From an uncultured Actinomycetes bacterium (lineage in GTDB: Bacteria > Actinomycetota > Actinomycetes > Mycobacteriales > Mycobacteriaceae), in NCBI GenBank assembly GCA_903911165.1, contig CAIWCQ010000045.1, positions 1-8,262 of the forward strand: a DNA stretch of 8,262 nucleotides, given 5' to 3'. Numbering within the stretch: position 1 is the first letter of the stretch; every line of letters begins with the position of its first letter. The notes beneath the pieces are model-generated. The model had not been told where the DNA came from. It was given only the letters and a program-made list of their open reading frames with translations, and ran no database searches. This document shows, in pieces, positions 1-6,182 of this stretch. The translations under genes and the position numbers were made by a program.

Positions 1-58
1 GATCTGCCGCAGGAGTGATCCCGCGATCACTGGTGAAGAGCACGAGACCGTAATCCAT
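1..58 (-). CDS. Partial divergent LLM-class (probably F420-dependent) oxidoreductase, N-terminus only
   Basis: Reading the minus strand from base 58 gives an ATG and 19 open codons, MDYGLVLFTSDRGITPAAD, before the window ends. This closely matches the start I recall for mycobacterial Rv0953c-type proteins (a YG-LLFTSDRGI-PAA pattern), which are luciferase-like TIM-barrel oxidoreductases thought to use the deazaflavin cofactor F420. In M. tuberculosis Rv0953c lies divergently beside Rv0954, the same arrangement as here. No in-frame alternative start is visible in the nine codons upstream. A GGGGA run directly abuts the ATG, too close to be an ideal ribosome binding site. The KstR-type operator at 67-80 sits in its promoter region, which suggests sterol-responsive repression. 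The substrate is unknown, and the catalytic body of the protein lies outside the window. Confidence 0.75.
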   Translation of the reverse strand, partial: MDYGLVLFTSDRGITPAAD

Positions 59-66
59 TCCCCGAT

Positions 67-80
67 TAGAACGTGTTCTA
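67..80. promoter_or_regulatory. Predicted KstR (TetR-family sterol regulator) operator
   Basis: TAGAACGTGTTCTA has 6-bp inverted arms (TAGAAC/GTTCTA) around a GT centre and fits the published mycobacterial KstR consensus TNNAACNNGTTNNA at every fixed position. KstR represses cholesterol and lipid catabolism genes and is released by a sterol-derived CoA ligand. The site lies 8 bp upstream of the minus-strand ATG at 58, where it would cover that gene's promoter. It lies about 68 bp upstream of the plus-strand -10 element at 148, so control of the minus-strand gene is the more likely role. Binding is inferred from the motif only. Confidence 0.75.
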
Positions 81-147
81 GTGGCCGGGGCAAGCGCGGG
101 CCTGCGCTGACACGCCCGCGCTCGGCCGTCGGGAGGTCGCGGTGCGC

Positions 148-153
148 TAGCGT
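148..153 (+). promoter_or_regulatory. -10 element of a predicted leaderless promoter for the DUF5336 gene
   Basis: TAGCGT fits the mycobacterial housekeeping -10 pattern TANNNT. It ends 6 nt before the ATG at 160, so transcription would begin at or next to the start codon, giving a leaderless mRNA. I see no good -35 box, which is common for mycobacterial promoters. GTGAGG at 152-157 is too close to the ATG to be a convincing Shine-Dalgarno sequence, which supports the leaderless reading. Confidence 0.6.
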
Positions 154-159
154 GAGGCC

Positions 160-954
160 ATGACGTATCCACCTACGAATCCGGGCTACCAGGCATCGCA
201 GCAACCGGGCGCCGGTTACGGCAACCCCGCCGCGCCGCCTTATCCGGCACCCGCGGTAGGGCCGAATCCCGGCGCGTACCCGCCGCCCGCCGGCGCGGGA
301 CCGAGCCGGATGCCGATGTTCCTCTCGGTAGGCGTGGTCGTCCTCGGCCTGGCCGCCTATCTGGCCAGCTTCGGCCCGCTGCTGAGCATCAATACCGATA
401 TCGGTCCGTTCGGCGGTGAATTCACCGCCAGTGGCCTGAGCTACTGGACGGTGGCCGCACTGCTTGCCGCGCTGCTCGCTGCCGCGGGACTGTTGCCCAA
501 GGCAAAGAACTACAGCGCCATCGTGGCAGTGACCGCGGTGCTCGGCGTGTTACTGGTCCTTGCCCAGGCGATCAACCGGCCCAACGGTTTCTCCGTCGGC
601 TGGGCGCTGTGGCTGGTGCTCGCCTTCACCCTGCTGCAGGCGATCGTGGCAGTGGCCGCGCTGCTGTATGAAAACGGCGTGCTGGCCCCGCCCCCGCCGC
701 GTCCCCGCTACGACCAGTTCGGCCAGTACGGACCGCCACCGGCCGGCTACTACGGACAGCCCGGTGGGCAGGGAGCGGCGCAGCGTCCCGGCTACCAATA
801 TCCGGCGATGGGCGGTTACCCGACCGGTCCGTTCGACGCCGACACCGCGGTGGACACCCCGCCGACCGGTTTTCCGAGCTACTCGCCGCCGACCGCTCCA
901 GGACCGGGTCCGCTGTCCGCAGAGCCGCCGTCGGGCCCGACGTCGTCGTCCTGA
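160..954 (+). CDS. DUF5336 four-TM membrane protein, Rv0954-like (34 kDa antigenic protein homologue)
   Basis: This 264-residue protein has three parts. Residues 1-50 are disordered and rich in Pro, Gly, Ala and Tyr. A membrane core has four hydrophobic segments at about 53-76, 95-112, 118-138 and 147-170. A second Pro/Gly/Tyr-rich tail runs from about 175 to 264 and includes FPSYSPP at 238-244. This architecture, and the position just before perM, match the Rv0954 family of mycobacteria, annotated as a 34 kDa antigenic protein homologue. From memory, M. tuberculosis Rv0954 has been reported as a member of the cell division complex, consistent with its PerM neighbour. There is no cleavable signal peptide; the long polar N-terminus probably stays cytoplasmic. 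The ATG at 160 is favoured by the TANNNT element 6 nt upstream. Only 35 nt separate it from perM, so co-transcription is likely. No enzymatic motif is visible, and a scaffold role is inferred. Confidence 0.87.
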   Translation: MTYPPTNPGYQASQQPGAGYGNPAAPPYPAPAVGPNPGAYPPPAGAGPSRMPMFLSVGVVVLGLAAYLASFGPLLSINTDIGPFGGEFTASGLSYWTVAALLAALLAAAGLLPKAKNYSAIVAVTAVLGVLLVLAQAINRPNGFSVGWALWLVLAFTLLQAIVAVAALLYENGVLAPPPPRPRYDQFGQYGPPPAGYYGQPGGQGAAQRPGYQYPAMGGYPTGPFDADTAVDTPPTGFPSYSPPTAPGPGPLSAEPPSGPTSSS

Positions 955-989
955 CCGGGCGCCCGCCACTCGCCTGAATTGCGCGTCGA

Positions 990-2471
990 GTGACACCGAT
1001 CCGGGGCGGGCTGCCGACGGCAGCCGACGCCCCCCAACCACGGGACCTGGTACGGGTGGCTTTTGGCCCGTCGCTGGTCGCGCTCGTCATCATCTCGGCT
1101 GCGACCCTGGTCCAACTGGTTGTCGCCAACAGTGACCTGACCGGAACCCTGGGTGCCGTCGCCAGCATGTGGCTGGCCGTGCACCTGGTGCCAATCTCCA
1201 TCGGCGGACAGCAACTGGGCGTGCTGCCGCTGGCGCCGGCCGCGCTGATGGTGTGGGCGACAGCGCGCGGGACCGCGCGGATCACCGCACCGCGGGGAAC
1301 CTGGTTCGTCACCCGCTGGATCGTCGGCTCCGCGCTCGGTGGCCCGCTGCTCATCGCGGCGATCGCGCTGGCCGTCGTGCACGACGCGGCGTCGGTGATC
1401 ACGGTCTTGCAGACACCCAATGCGTTGCGGGCGTTCGCGGGCGTGGTGGCGGTGCACGGTCTCGGCGCACTCATCGGGGTCGGGTCGAAAGTGGGCCCGC
1501 GCGTGCTGGCGCGACTTGGGCTGCCGGCCTGGCTGCTCGACACCGTGCGCCCCGCGATGATCGCCGTAGCGGTGCTGCTGTCGCTGTCGTGTGCGGTTGT
1601 CGCGGCATCCCTGGTGGTGCACTGGGGGACGATGCACGATTTGTTCGGCATCACCGACTCGTTCTTCGGCCAGCTGAGCCTGGTGTTGCTGTCGTTGCTG
1701 TACCTGCCCAATGTGGTGGTGGGCGCCGCGGCGATGGCGGTTGGTTCCAGCGCCCATATCGGATTCGCCACCTTCAGCGCGTTCACGGTGTTCGGCGGAG
1801 ACATCCCGGCGCTGCCGATCCTGGCCGCCGCTCCCACTCCGCCGCTGGGACCGGTGTGGGTGGCGCTGCTGATCGTCGGGGCGGTGTCAGCGGTGGCGAT
1901 CGGTCAACAGTGCGCGCGCCGGCCGTTGCCGCCGGCGACCGCGTTCGCAAAACTGGCGGTTGCCTCGATGCTGGCCGCGGTCAGCCTTGCGCTACTGGCG
2001 GTCGCGGCTGGCGGCGCGCTGGGCAACTTCGGAAATGTCGGGGTGGATCAGGCGACGTTGATACCGGGGGTGCTGTTCTGGTTCGGGTCCGTCGGCGGGC
2101 TGACTGTGGTGATGGCCGGTGGCCTCAGTCCGCGGACCGGGCGCCGGGCGGCCACCGCGCAGGACGCCACTGCGGGGGAGAATACTGCGGGGGAGACTTC
2201 CGTCGAACCCCGGCCGGAGAATCCCCTCGACGCTGCTGACACCGATGCCGATGCCGACACCGATGCTGACACCGATGCCGCTGCTGACACCGATGCCGAT
2301 GCCGATGCCGACACCGATGCCGAACCCGAACCCGAACCCGAGCGAGAACCCGAACCCGAACCCGGTCCGCCGCCACCCCCGGTAAAACCCGCGCCGTACC
2401 TCGAGGACGTCGAGGATCTGATGTTCGTCGACGCCGACATCGAAGCGGACCGCCGCAAGCCGCCCCGCTAG
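990..2471 (+). CDS. perM: Cell division membrane protein PerM (DUF6350, Rv0955-like)
   Basis: This 493-residue protein has a polytopic membrane domain over about residues 24-380 with eight to ten hydrophobic segments (for example about 24-46, 53-70, 74-92, 110-130, 188-212, 229-253, 285-305, 318-345 and 356-378). A long hydrophilic tail follows. The segment around residues 18-75 (RDLVRVAFGPS, NSDLTG, MWLAVHLVPISIGG) matches what I recall of mycobacterial PerM. In M. tuberculosis PerM is needed for division during chronic infection and helps stabilise the divisome protein FtsB. The tail contains an Asp-Ala/Thr tract (417-444), a Glu-Pro tract (445-458), a proline run, and a final acidic segment with YLEDVEDL. 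An in-frame stop at 975-977 limits the start; GTG 990 is the first good candidate, and a later GTG at 1056 (residue 23) would still keep the membrane core. No clear ribosome binding site or promoter precedes it, so it is probably read from the DUF5336 transcript. Confidence 0.87.
   Translation: MTPIRGGLPTAADAPQPRDLVRVAFGPSLVALVIISAATLVQLVVANSDLTGTLGAVASMWLAVHLVPISIGGQQLGVLPLAPAALMVWATARGTARITAPRGTWFVTRWIVGSALGGPLLIAAIALAVVHDAASVITVLQTPNALRAFAGVVAVHGLGALIGVGSKVGPRVLARLGLPAWLLDTVRPAMIAVAVLLSLSCAVVAASLVVHWGTMHDLFGITDSFFGQLSLVLLSLLYLPNVVVGAAAMAVGSSAHIGFATFSAFTVFGGDIPALPILAAAPTPPLGPVWVALLIVGAVSAVAIGQQCARRPLPPATAFAKLAVASMLAAVSLALLAVAAGGALGNFGNVGVDQATLIPGVLFWFGSVGGLTVVMAGGLSPRTGRRAATAQDATAGENTAGETSVEPRPENPLDAADTDADADTDADTDAAADTDADADADTDAEPEPEPEREPEPEPGPPPPPVKPAPYLEDVEDLMFVDADIEADRRKPPR
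2238..2363 (+). repeat. In-frame hexanucleotide tandem repeat tract in the perM tail
   Basis: Two adjoining six-base repeat blocks lie in the perM reading frame. From 2238 to 2321, GATGCC and GACACC units alternate, with the longer unit CTGACACCGATGC recurring near 2236, 2266 and 2284; they encode (Asp-Ala/Thr)n with two alanine interruptions. From 2322 to 2363, GAACCC units encode (Glu-Pro)n with one Glu-Arg interruption. Because the unit is six bases, slippage adds or removes two residues without breaking the frame. The result is a highly acidic, probably extended linker between the membrane domain and the conserved-looking C-terminus. Confidence 0.9.
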
Positions 2472-2474
2472 GCT
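2469..2474 (+). promoter_or_regulatory. -10 element of a predicted leaderless purN promoter, overlapping the perM stop codon
   Basis: TAGGCT matches TANNNT and ends 7 nt before the purN GTG at 2482, the spacing expected when transcription starts on the first base of the start codon. Its first three bases are the TAG stop codon of perM. No -35 box is evident and no Shine-Dalgarno sequence lies at a useful distance from the GTG. This predicts an independent leaderless purN-purH transcript in addition to read-through from perM. Confidence 0.55.
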
Positions 2475-2481
2475 CATCGCC

Positions 2482-3123
2482 GTGCCAGAGCCGATCCGCG
2501 TGCCGCCGAGTGCGCCGGCCCGACTGGTCGTGCTGGCCTCCGGAACCGGGTCGCTGCTGCAGTCGCTGCTGGACGCCGCCGTCGGGGATTACCCGGCGCG
2601 GGTGGTTGCCGTCGGAGTGGACCGGGATTGCCCCGCGGAACAGATCGCGGCCGCTGCCGACATCCCGTCCTATCGGGTGGCACTGGGTGACTATCCGGAC
2701 CGGCCGGCCTGGGATGACGCCATCGCCGAGGCCACCGGCCGGCACGCGCCAGATCTGATCGTCTCAGCGGGGTTCATGAAGATACTGGGCCCGGCATTCC
2801 TCGCGCGATTCCCCGGCCGGGTGGTCAATACCCATCCGGCGCTGTTGCCGGCCTTCCCCGGTGCGCACGCGGTGCCCGAGGCGCTCGGTTACGGCGTCAA
2901 GGTCACCGGCTGTACCGTCCACCTGGTGGACGCCGGAGTGGACACCGGGCCGATTTTGGCGCAGCGGGCCGTCGAAGTCCGCGATGGCGACGACGAAGCG
3001 AGTCTTCACGAACGCATCAAGGTCGTCGAGCGCCGGCTTCTGGTGGAAGTACTGGCCGCCCTCGCGACGCGGGGCGTGACCTGGAGCAGTAGAAAGGCGA
3101 CATTCGGAATGGTGCAAGCATGA
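2482..3123 (+). CDS. purN: Phosphoribosylglycinamide formyltransferase 1 (GAR transformylase)
   Basis: PurN transfers the formyl group of 10-formyl-THF to GAR, giving FGAR, the third step of de novo purine synthesis, in the cytoplasm. At 213 residues it has the usual size for the folate-dependent enzyme. Family signatures are clear: a phosphate-binding loop SGTGSLLQ at 20-27, the catalytic segment [17 protein letters not shown] at 114-130 with Asn116 and His118, and [17 protein letters not shown] at 143-159 with the catalytic Asp154. These correspond to E. coli Asn106, His108 and Asp144. The GTG start is 10 nt past the perM stop and 7 nt past a TANNNT element. The gene's stop overlaps the purH start in an ATGA, indicating translational coupling of two enzymes that both use 10-formyl-THF. 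All key residues are present, so the enzyme should be active. Confidence 0.97.
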   Translation: MPEPIRVPPSAPARLVVLASGTGSLLQSLLDAAVGDYPARVVAVGVDRDCPAEQIAAAADIPSYRVALGDYPDRPAWDDAIAEATGRHAPDLIVSAGFMKILGPAFLARFPGRVVNTHPALLPAFPGAHAVPEALGYGVKVTGCTVHLVDAGVDTGPILAQRAVEVRDGDDEASLHERIKVVERRLLVEVLAALATRGVTWSSRKATFGMVQA

Positions 3124-4703
3124 CCGCGCGGACCCTGATCGGGCGCAAACCGATCCGACGCGCATTGATCAGTGTGTATGACAAGAGCGGATTGATTCCC
3201 CTCGCTGAGGGTCTGCACGCGGCGGGCGTCGATATCGTCTCGACCGGCTCAACCGCGAAAACAATTGCTGCCAAAGGGATCCCGGTAACCCCGGTGGAAT
3301 TCGTCACAGGATTTCCAGAGGTGCTTGACGGCCGCGTCAAGACTCTCCATCCCCACATCCATGCCGGCCTGCTGGCCGATACCCGCAACCCCGAGCATGT
3401 CGCGGCGCTGGAGAGGCTGAAAATCGAACCATTCGATCTGGTCGTGGTGAATCTCTATCCCTTCAGCGAGACGGTGGACTCCGGGGCGGAGATCGACGAG
3501 TGCGTTGAGCAGATCGACATCGGTGGTCCGTCCATGGTGCGGGCCGCGGCCAAGAACCACGCCAGCGTTGCCGTGGTTGTCGAACCCTCGGGCTATGACG
3601 GTGTGCTGGCGGCGGTGCGTGGCGGTGGCTTCACACCGGAAGATCGCAAAAAGCTGGCGTCGTTGGCCTTTCGGCACACGGCGTCCTATGACCTTGCGGT
3701 GGCGAGTTGGATGGGTTCGGTCCTGGCACCCGAACACGGTGACGCGCCGGCATTCCTGCCGCCCTGGTTCGGCCGTGACTGGCGGCGCACCTCGGTGCTG
3801 CGCTACGGCGAGAACCCGCACCAGCAGGCGGCGCTCTATAGCGATGACTCCGGCTGGCCCGGACTGGCTCAGGCCGAACAACTGCACGGGAAAGAGATGA
3901 GCTACAACAACTTCACCGATGCCGATGCCGCCTGGCGCGCGGCATTCGACCACCGGCAGATTTGCGTGGCGATCATCAAGCACGCCAACCCGTGCGGCAT
4001 CGCGATCTCGGGAGTCTCGGTGGCCGATGCGCATCGGAAGGCGCACGAATGCGATCCGCTGAGCGCATTCGGTGGAGTCATCGCCGCCAACACTGAGGTG
4101 AGTGTGCAGATGGCGCAGCAGGTTTCGGAGATCTTCACCGAGGTGATCATTGCTCCGGCTTACGAAGAGGGCGCGGTGGCGATACTGGCCGGCAAGAAGA
4201 ACATTCGGGTGCTGATCGCCGGCGAGCCCGAAGTGGGCGGTGTGGAGATCCGCCAGATCGGTGGCGGTCTGCTGATGCAGGAACGTGACGGCATCGACGC
4301 GCCGGGCGACGACCCGGCCAACTGGACGTTGGCCGCCGGGACTGCAGCCGACGACGCCACCCTGACCGACCTGATTTTTGCCTGGCGCACCTGTCGGGCG
4401 GTGAAGTCCAACGCGATCGTCATCGCCGCGGGCGGCGCCACCATCGGCGTCGGCATGGGACAGGTGAACCGGGTCGACGCCGCCAGGCTCGCCGTCGAGC
4501 GCGGTGGCGGCCGGGTGCGCGGCGCGGTCGCCGCCTCGGATGCGTTCTTCCCATTCCCCGACGGGTTGGAGGTGCTCATGGCGGCCGGCGTCAAGGCCGT
4601 CGTACATCCGGGCGGGTCGGTCCGCGACGACGAGGTGACCGCCGCGGCCGCCGCGGCCGGCGTCTCGCTGTACCTGACCGGTGCGCGGCACTTCGCGCAC
4701 TGA
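3120..4703 (+). CDS. purH: Bifunctional AICAR transformylase / IMP cyclohydrolase
   Basis: PurH carries out the last two steps of de novo IMP synthesis: formylation of AICAR with 10-formyl-THF, then closure of FAICAR to IMP. The 527 residues cover the full family length. The N-terminal IMP cyclohydrolase (MGS-like) domain, about 1-200, shows YDKSGL at 20-25, STGS at 41-44 and KTLHP at 74-78. The C-terminal transformylase domain shows RYGENPHQ at 228-235, the catalytic Lys-His pair in KHANPCG at 287-293, [10 protein letters not shown] at 473-482, HPGGSVRD at 496-503 and the typical ending TGARHFAH. The sequence strongly resembles recalled mycobacterial PurH (Rv0957). The ATG overlaps the purN stop by 4 nt, with only a weak purine-rich stretch (GGAATGG) upstream, so it probably depends on translation of purN. 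No purine riboswitch or operator was recognised. Confidence 0.98.
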   Translation: MTARTLIGRKPIRRALISVYDKSGLIPLAEGLHAAGVDIVSTGSTAKTIAAKGIPVTPVEFVTGFPEVLDGRVKTLHPHIHAGLLADTRNPEHVAALERLKIEPFDLVVVNLYPFSETVDSGAEIDECVEQIDIGGPSMVRAAAKNHASVAVVVEPSGYDGVLAAVRGGGFTPEDRKKLASLAFRHTASYDLAVASWMGSVLAPEHGDAPAFLPPWFGRDWRRTSVLRYGENPHQQAALYSDDSGWPGLAQAEQLHGKEMSYNNFTDADAAWRAAFDHRQICVAIIKHANPCGIAISGVSVADAHRKAHECDPLSAFGGVIAANTEVSVQMAQQVSEIFTEVIIAPAYEEGAVAILAGKKNIRVLIAGEPEVGGVEIRQIGGGLLMQERDGIDAPGDDPANWTLAAGTAADDATLTDLIFAWRTCRAVKSNAIVIAAGGATIGVGMGQVNRVDAARLAVERGGGRVRGAVAASDAFFPFPDGLEVLMAAGVKAVVHPGGSVRDDEVTAAAAAAGVSLYLTGARHFAH

Positions 4704-4774
4704 CTTATCCTGCGGACTTCCCCGGCGGGTGTGACGGAACGCTGACCGACGCCGCAGTGACGCGACATCCGTCG

Positions 4775-4780
4775 TAGCGT
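4775..4780 (+). promoter_or_regulatory. -10 element of a predicted leaderless promoter for the AAA+/VWA pair
   Basis: TAGCGT, identical to the element at 148-153, ends 7 nt before the GTG at 4788. The G-run at 4781-4786 is one base from that GTG, too close to act as a Shine-Dalgarno sequence, so a leaderless mRNA beginning at the GTG fits best. It lies in the 84-nt gap after purH, in which I found no convincing terminator and no -35 box. Confidence 0.6.
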
Positions 4781-4787
4781 GGGGGGC

Positions 4788-6182
4788 GTGACTGCACCCC
4801 AGACCGGCTCCGAAAACCTTCCCCGCACCCTCGGCGAGTTGCGCGCCTCCGGGCATCGCGAGCGCAGCGTCAAGGCGGAGATCCGGGAGAACCTGCTGGC
4901 CGCCCTGGCCGACGGCATCGACATCTGGCCCGGGATCTTCGGATTCGAAGACACCGTGCTTCCGCAATTGGAGCGCGCGCTGATCGCCGGACACGACTTC
5001 GTCCTGCTCGGCGAGCGCGGCCAGGGCAAGACCCGGCTGCTGCGGTCCCTGGCCAACCTGCTCGACGAGTGGACGCCGGTGATCGCCGGCTCCGAACTCG
5101 GTGAGCACCCCTACACACCGATCACCCCCGAGTCGATCCGGCGGGCCGCCGAACTCGGCGACGAACTGCCGGTGGCGTGGCGGCACCGCAGTCAGCGCTA
5201 TACCGAGAAACTCGCCACCCCGGACACCAGCGTCGCCGACCTCGTCGGTGACATCGATCCGATCAAGGTGGCCGAAGGCCGCACCCTCGGCGATCCCGAG
5301 ACCATCGCCTTCGGGCTCATTCCGCGCGCGCACCGCGGCATCGTCGCGATCAACGAGCTGCCCGACCTCGCCGAGCGCATCCAGGTCTCGATGCTCAACG
5401 TCATGGAGGAGCGGGACATCCAGGTGCGCGGCTACACCCTGCGGCTGCCACTGGACGTCCTCGTGGTGGCCAGTGCCAACCCGGAGGACTACACCAACCG
5501 CGGCCGGATCATCACCCCGCTCAAGGACCGTTTCGGCGCCGAGATCCGCACCCACTACCCGCGCGAACTCGATGCCGAGGTGGGCGTCATCAGCCAGGAG
5601 GCCCACCTCAGCGCGACGGTTCCGGAGTATCTGCTGCAGATCGTCGCCCGCTTCGCGCGCTATCTGCGCGAGTCCAACTCAGTGGATCAACGGTCCGGGG
5701 TGTCGGCGCGCTTCGCCATCGCCGCGGCCGAGACGGTGGCGGCCGCGGCCCGGCACCGGGGCGCGCTGCTCGGCGAGGACGAACCGGTGGCCCGGGTGGT
5801 CGATCTGGGCACCGTGATCGACGTGCTGCGCGGAAAGCTGGAGTTCGAATCCGGCGAGGAAGGCCGCGAGCAGGCGGTGCTGGAGCATCTGCTGCGCCGC
5901 GCCACCGCCGACACCGCGCAGAAGTCGCTCGGAGGGATCGACGTGGCGCCACTGCTGGCCGCGGTCGAAGCCGGTTCGGCCGTGACTACGGGCGAGCAGG
6001 TGCCGGCCAAGGACGTCCTGGCCGCGCTGCCGGGGCTGCCGGTGATCGACACGATCGCCGAACGACTCGGCGCCCGGACCGACGGCGAACGCGCCGCCGC
6101 GCTGGAACTCGCGCTCGAAGCGCTGTATCTGGCCAAGAAGCTCGACAAGACCACCGGCGAGGGCGAAACCGTCTATGGCTGA
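4788..6182 (+). CDS. Mg-chelatase-like AAA+ ATPase (BchI/ChlI-MoxR type, Rv0958-like)
   Basis: This 464-residue cytoplasmic AAA+ protein has Walker A GERGQGKT at 75-82, a Walker B-like strand GIVAINE at 184-190, a sensor-1 region VVASANPEDY at 226-235 with Asn231, and a putative arginine finger in PLKDRFG at 244-250. The segment VGDIDPIKVAEG followed by GLIPRAHRGI is the arrangement seen in ChlI/BchI subunits. Walker B has Asn189 where most relatives have Asp, while the catalytic Glu190 is kept. Mycobacteria make no chlorophyll, so this is not taken to be a true magnesium chelatase; annotations of orthologues as such, or as a sigma-54 regulator, reflect only the ATPase domain. The stop overlaps the next gene's ATG by 8 nt, implying a partnership with the VWA protein. 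GTG 4788 is preferred over the in-frame GTG 4779, which lies across the -10 element. The substrate is unknown. Confidence 0.9.
   Translation: MTAPQTGSENLPRTLGELRASGHRERSVKAEIRENLLAALADGIDIWPGIFGFEDTVLPQLERALIAGHDFVLLGERGQGKTRLLRSLANLLDEWTPVIAGSELGEHPYTPITPESIRRAAELGDELPVAWRHRSQRYTEKLATPDTSVADLVGDIDPIKVAEGRTLGDPETIAFGLIPRAHRGIVAINELPDLAERIQVSMLNVMEERDIQVRGYTLRLPLDVLVVASANPEDYTNRGRIITPLKDRFGAEIRTHYPRELDAEVGVISQEAHLSATVPEYLLQIVARFARYLRESNSVDQRSGVSARFAIAAAETVAAAARHRGALLGEDEPVARVVDLGTVIDVLRGKLEFESGEEGREQAVLEHLLRRATADTAQKSLGGIDVAPLLAAVEAGSAVTTGEQVPAKDVLAALPGLPVIDTIAERLGARTDGERAAALELALEALYLAKKLDKTTGEGETVYG

Noticed and set aside
14..31. Perfect inverted repeat AGTGATC-CCGC-GATCACT.
   Set aside because: It falls in the codons for Ser-Asp-Arg-Gly-Ile-Thr of the minus-strand oxidoreductase, a segment I recall as conserved at protein level, so coding constraint explains it.
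1111..1124. A second KstR-like sequence, TCCAACTGGTTGTC.
   Set aside because: It lacks the final A of the consensus and lies inside perM coding sequence, so it is best explained by chance.
626..1837. A 403-codon minus-strand open frame opposite the DUF5336 gene and perM.
   Set aside because: It is compositionally biased, antisense to two supported membrane protein genes, and lacks any recognisable motif.
1992..2477. A minus-strand frame encoding Gly-Ile/Gly-Val repeats opposite the perM tail.
   Set aside because: The repeats are just the reverse reading of the perM hexamer tract; the plus-strand frame continues a conserved gene.
4704..4787. Possible terminator between purH and the AAA+ gene (CTGCGG at 4710 and CCGCAG at 4752).
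   Set aside because: The arms are only 6 bp with a 36-nt loop and no following T-run, so it is not a convincing terminator.
4779..4787. An in-frame GTG at 4779 as the AAA+ gene start.
   Set aside because: It overlaps the TAGCGT element and would not be included in the predicted transcript; GTG 4788 has the leaderless spacing.
3249..5606. A 785-codon open frame on the minus strand across purH and the AAA+ gene.
   Set aside because: It lies wholly antisense to two genes with unmistakable protein motifs. Long reverse open frames are common opposite high-GC coding sequence, and its translation shows no recognisable domain.
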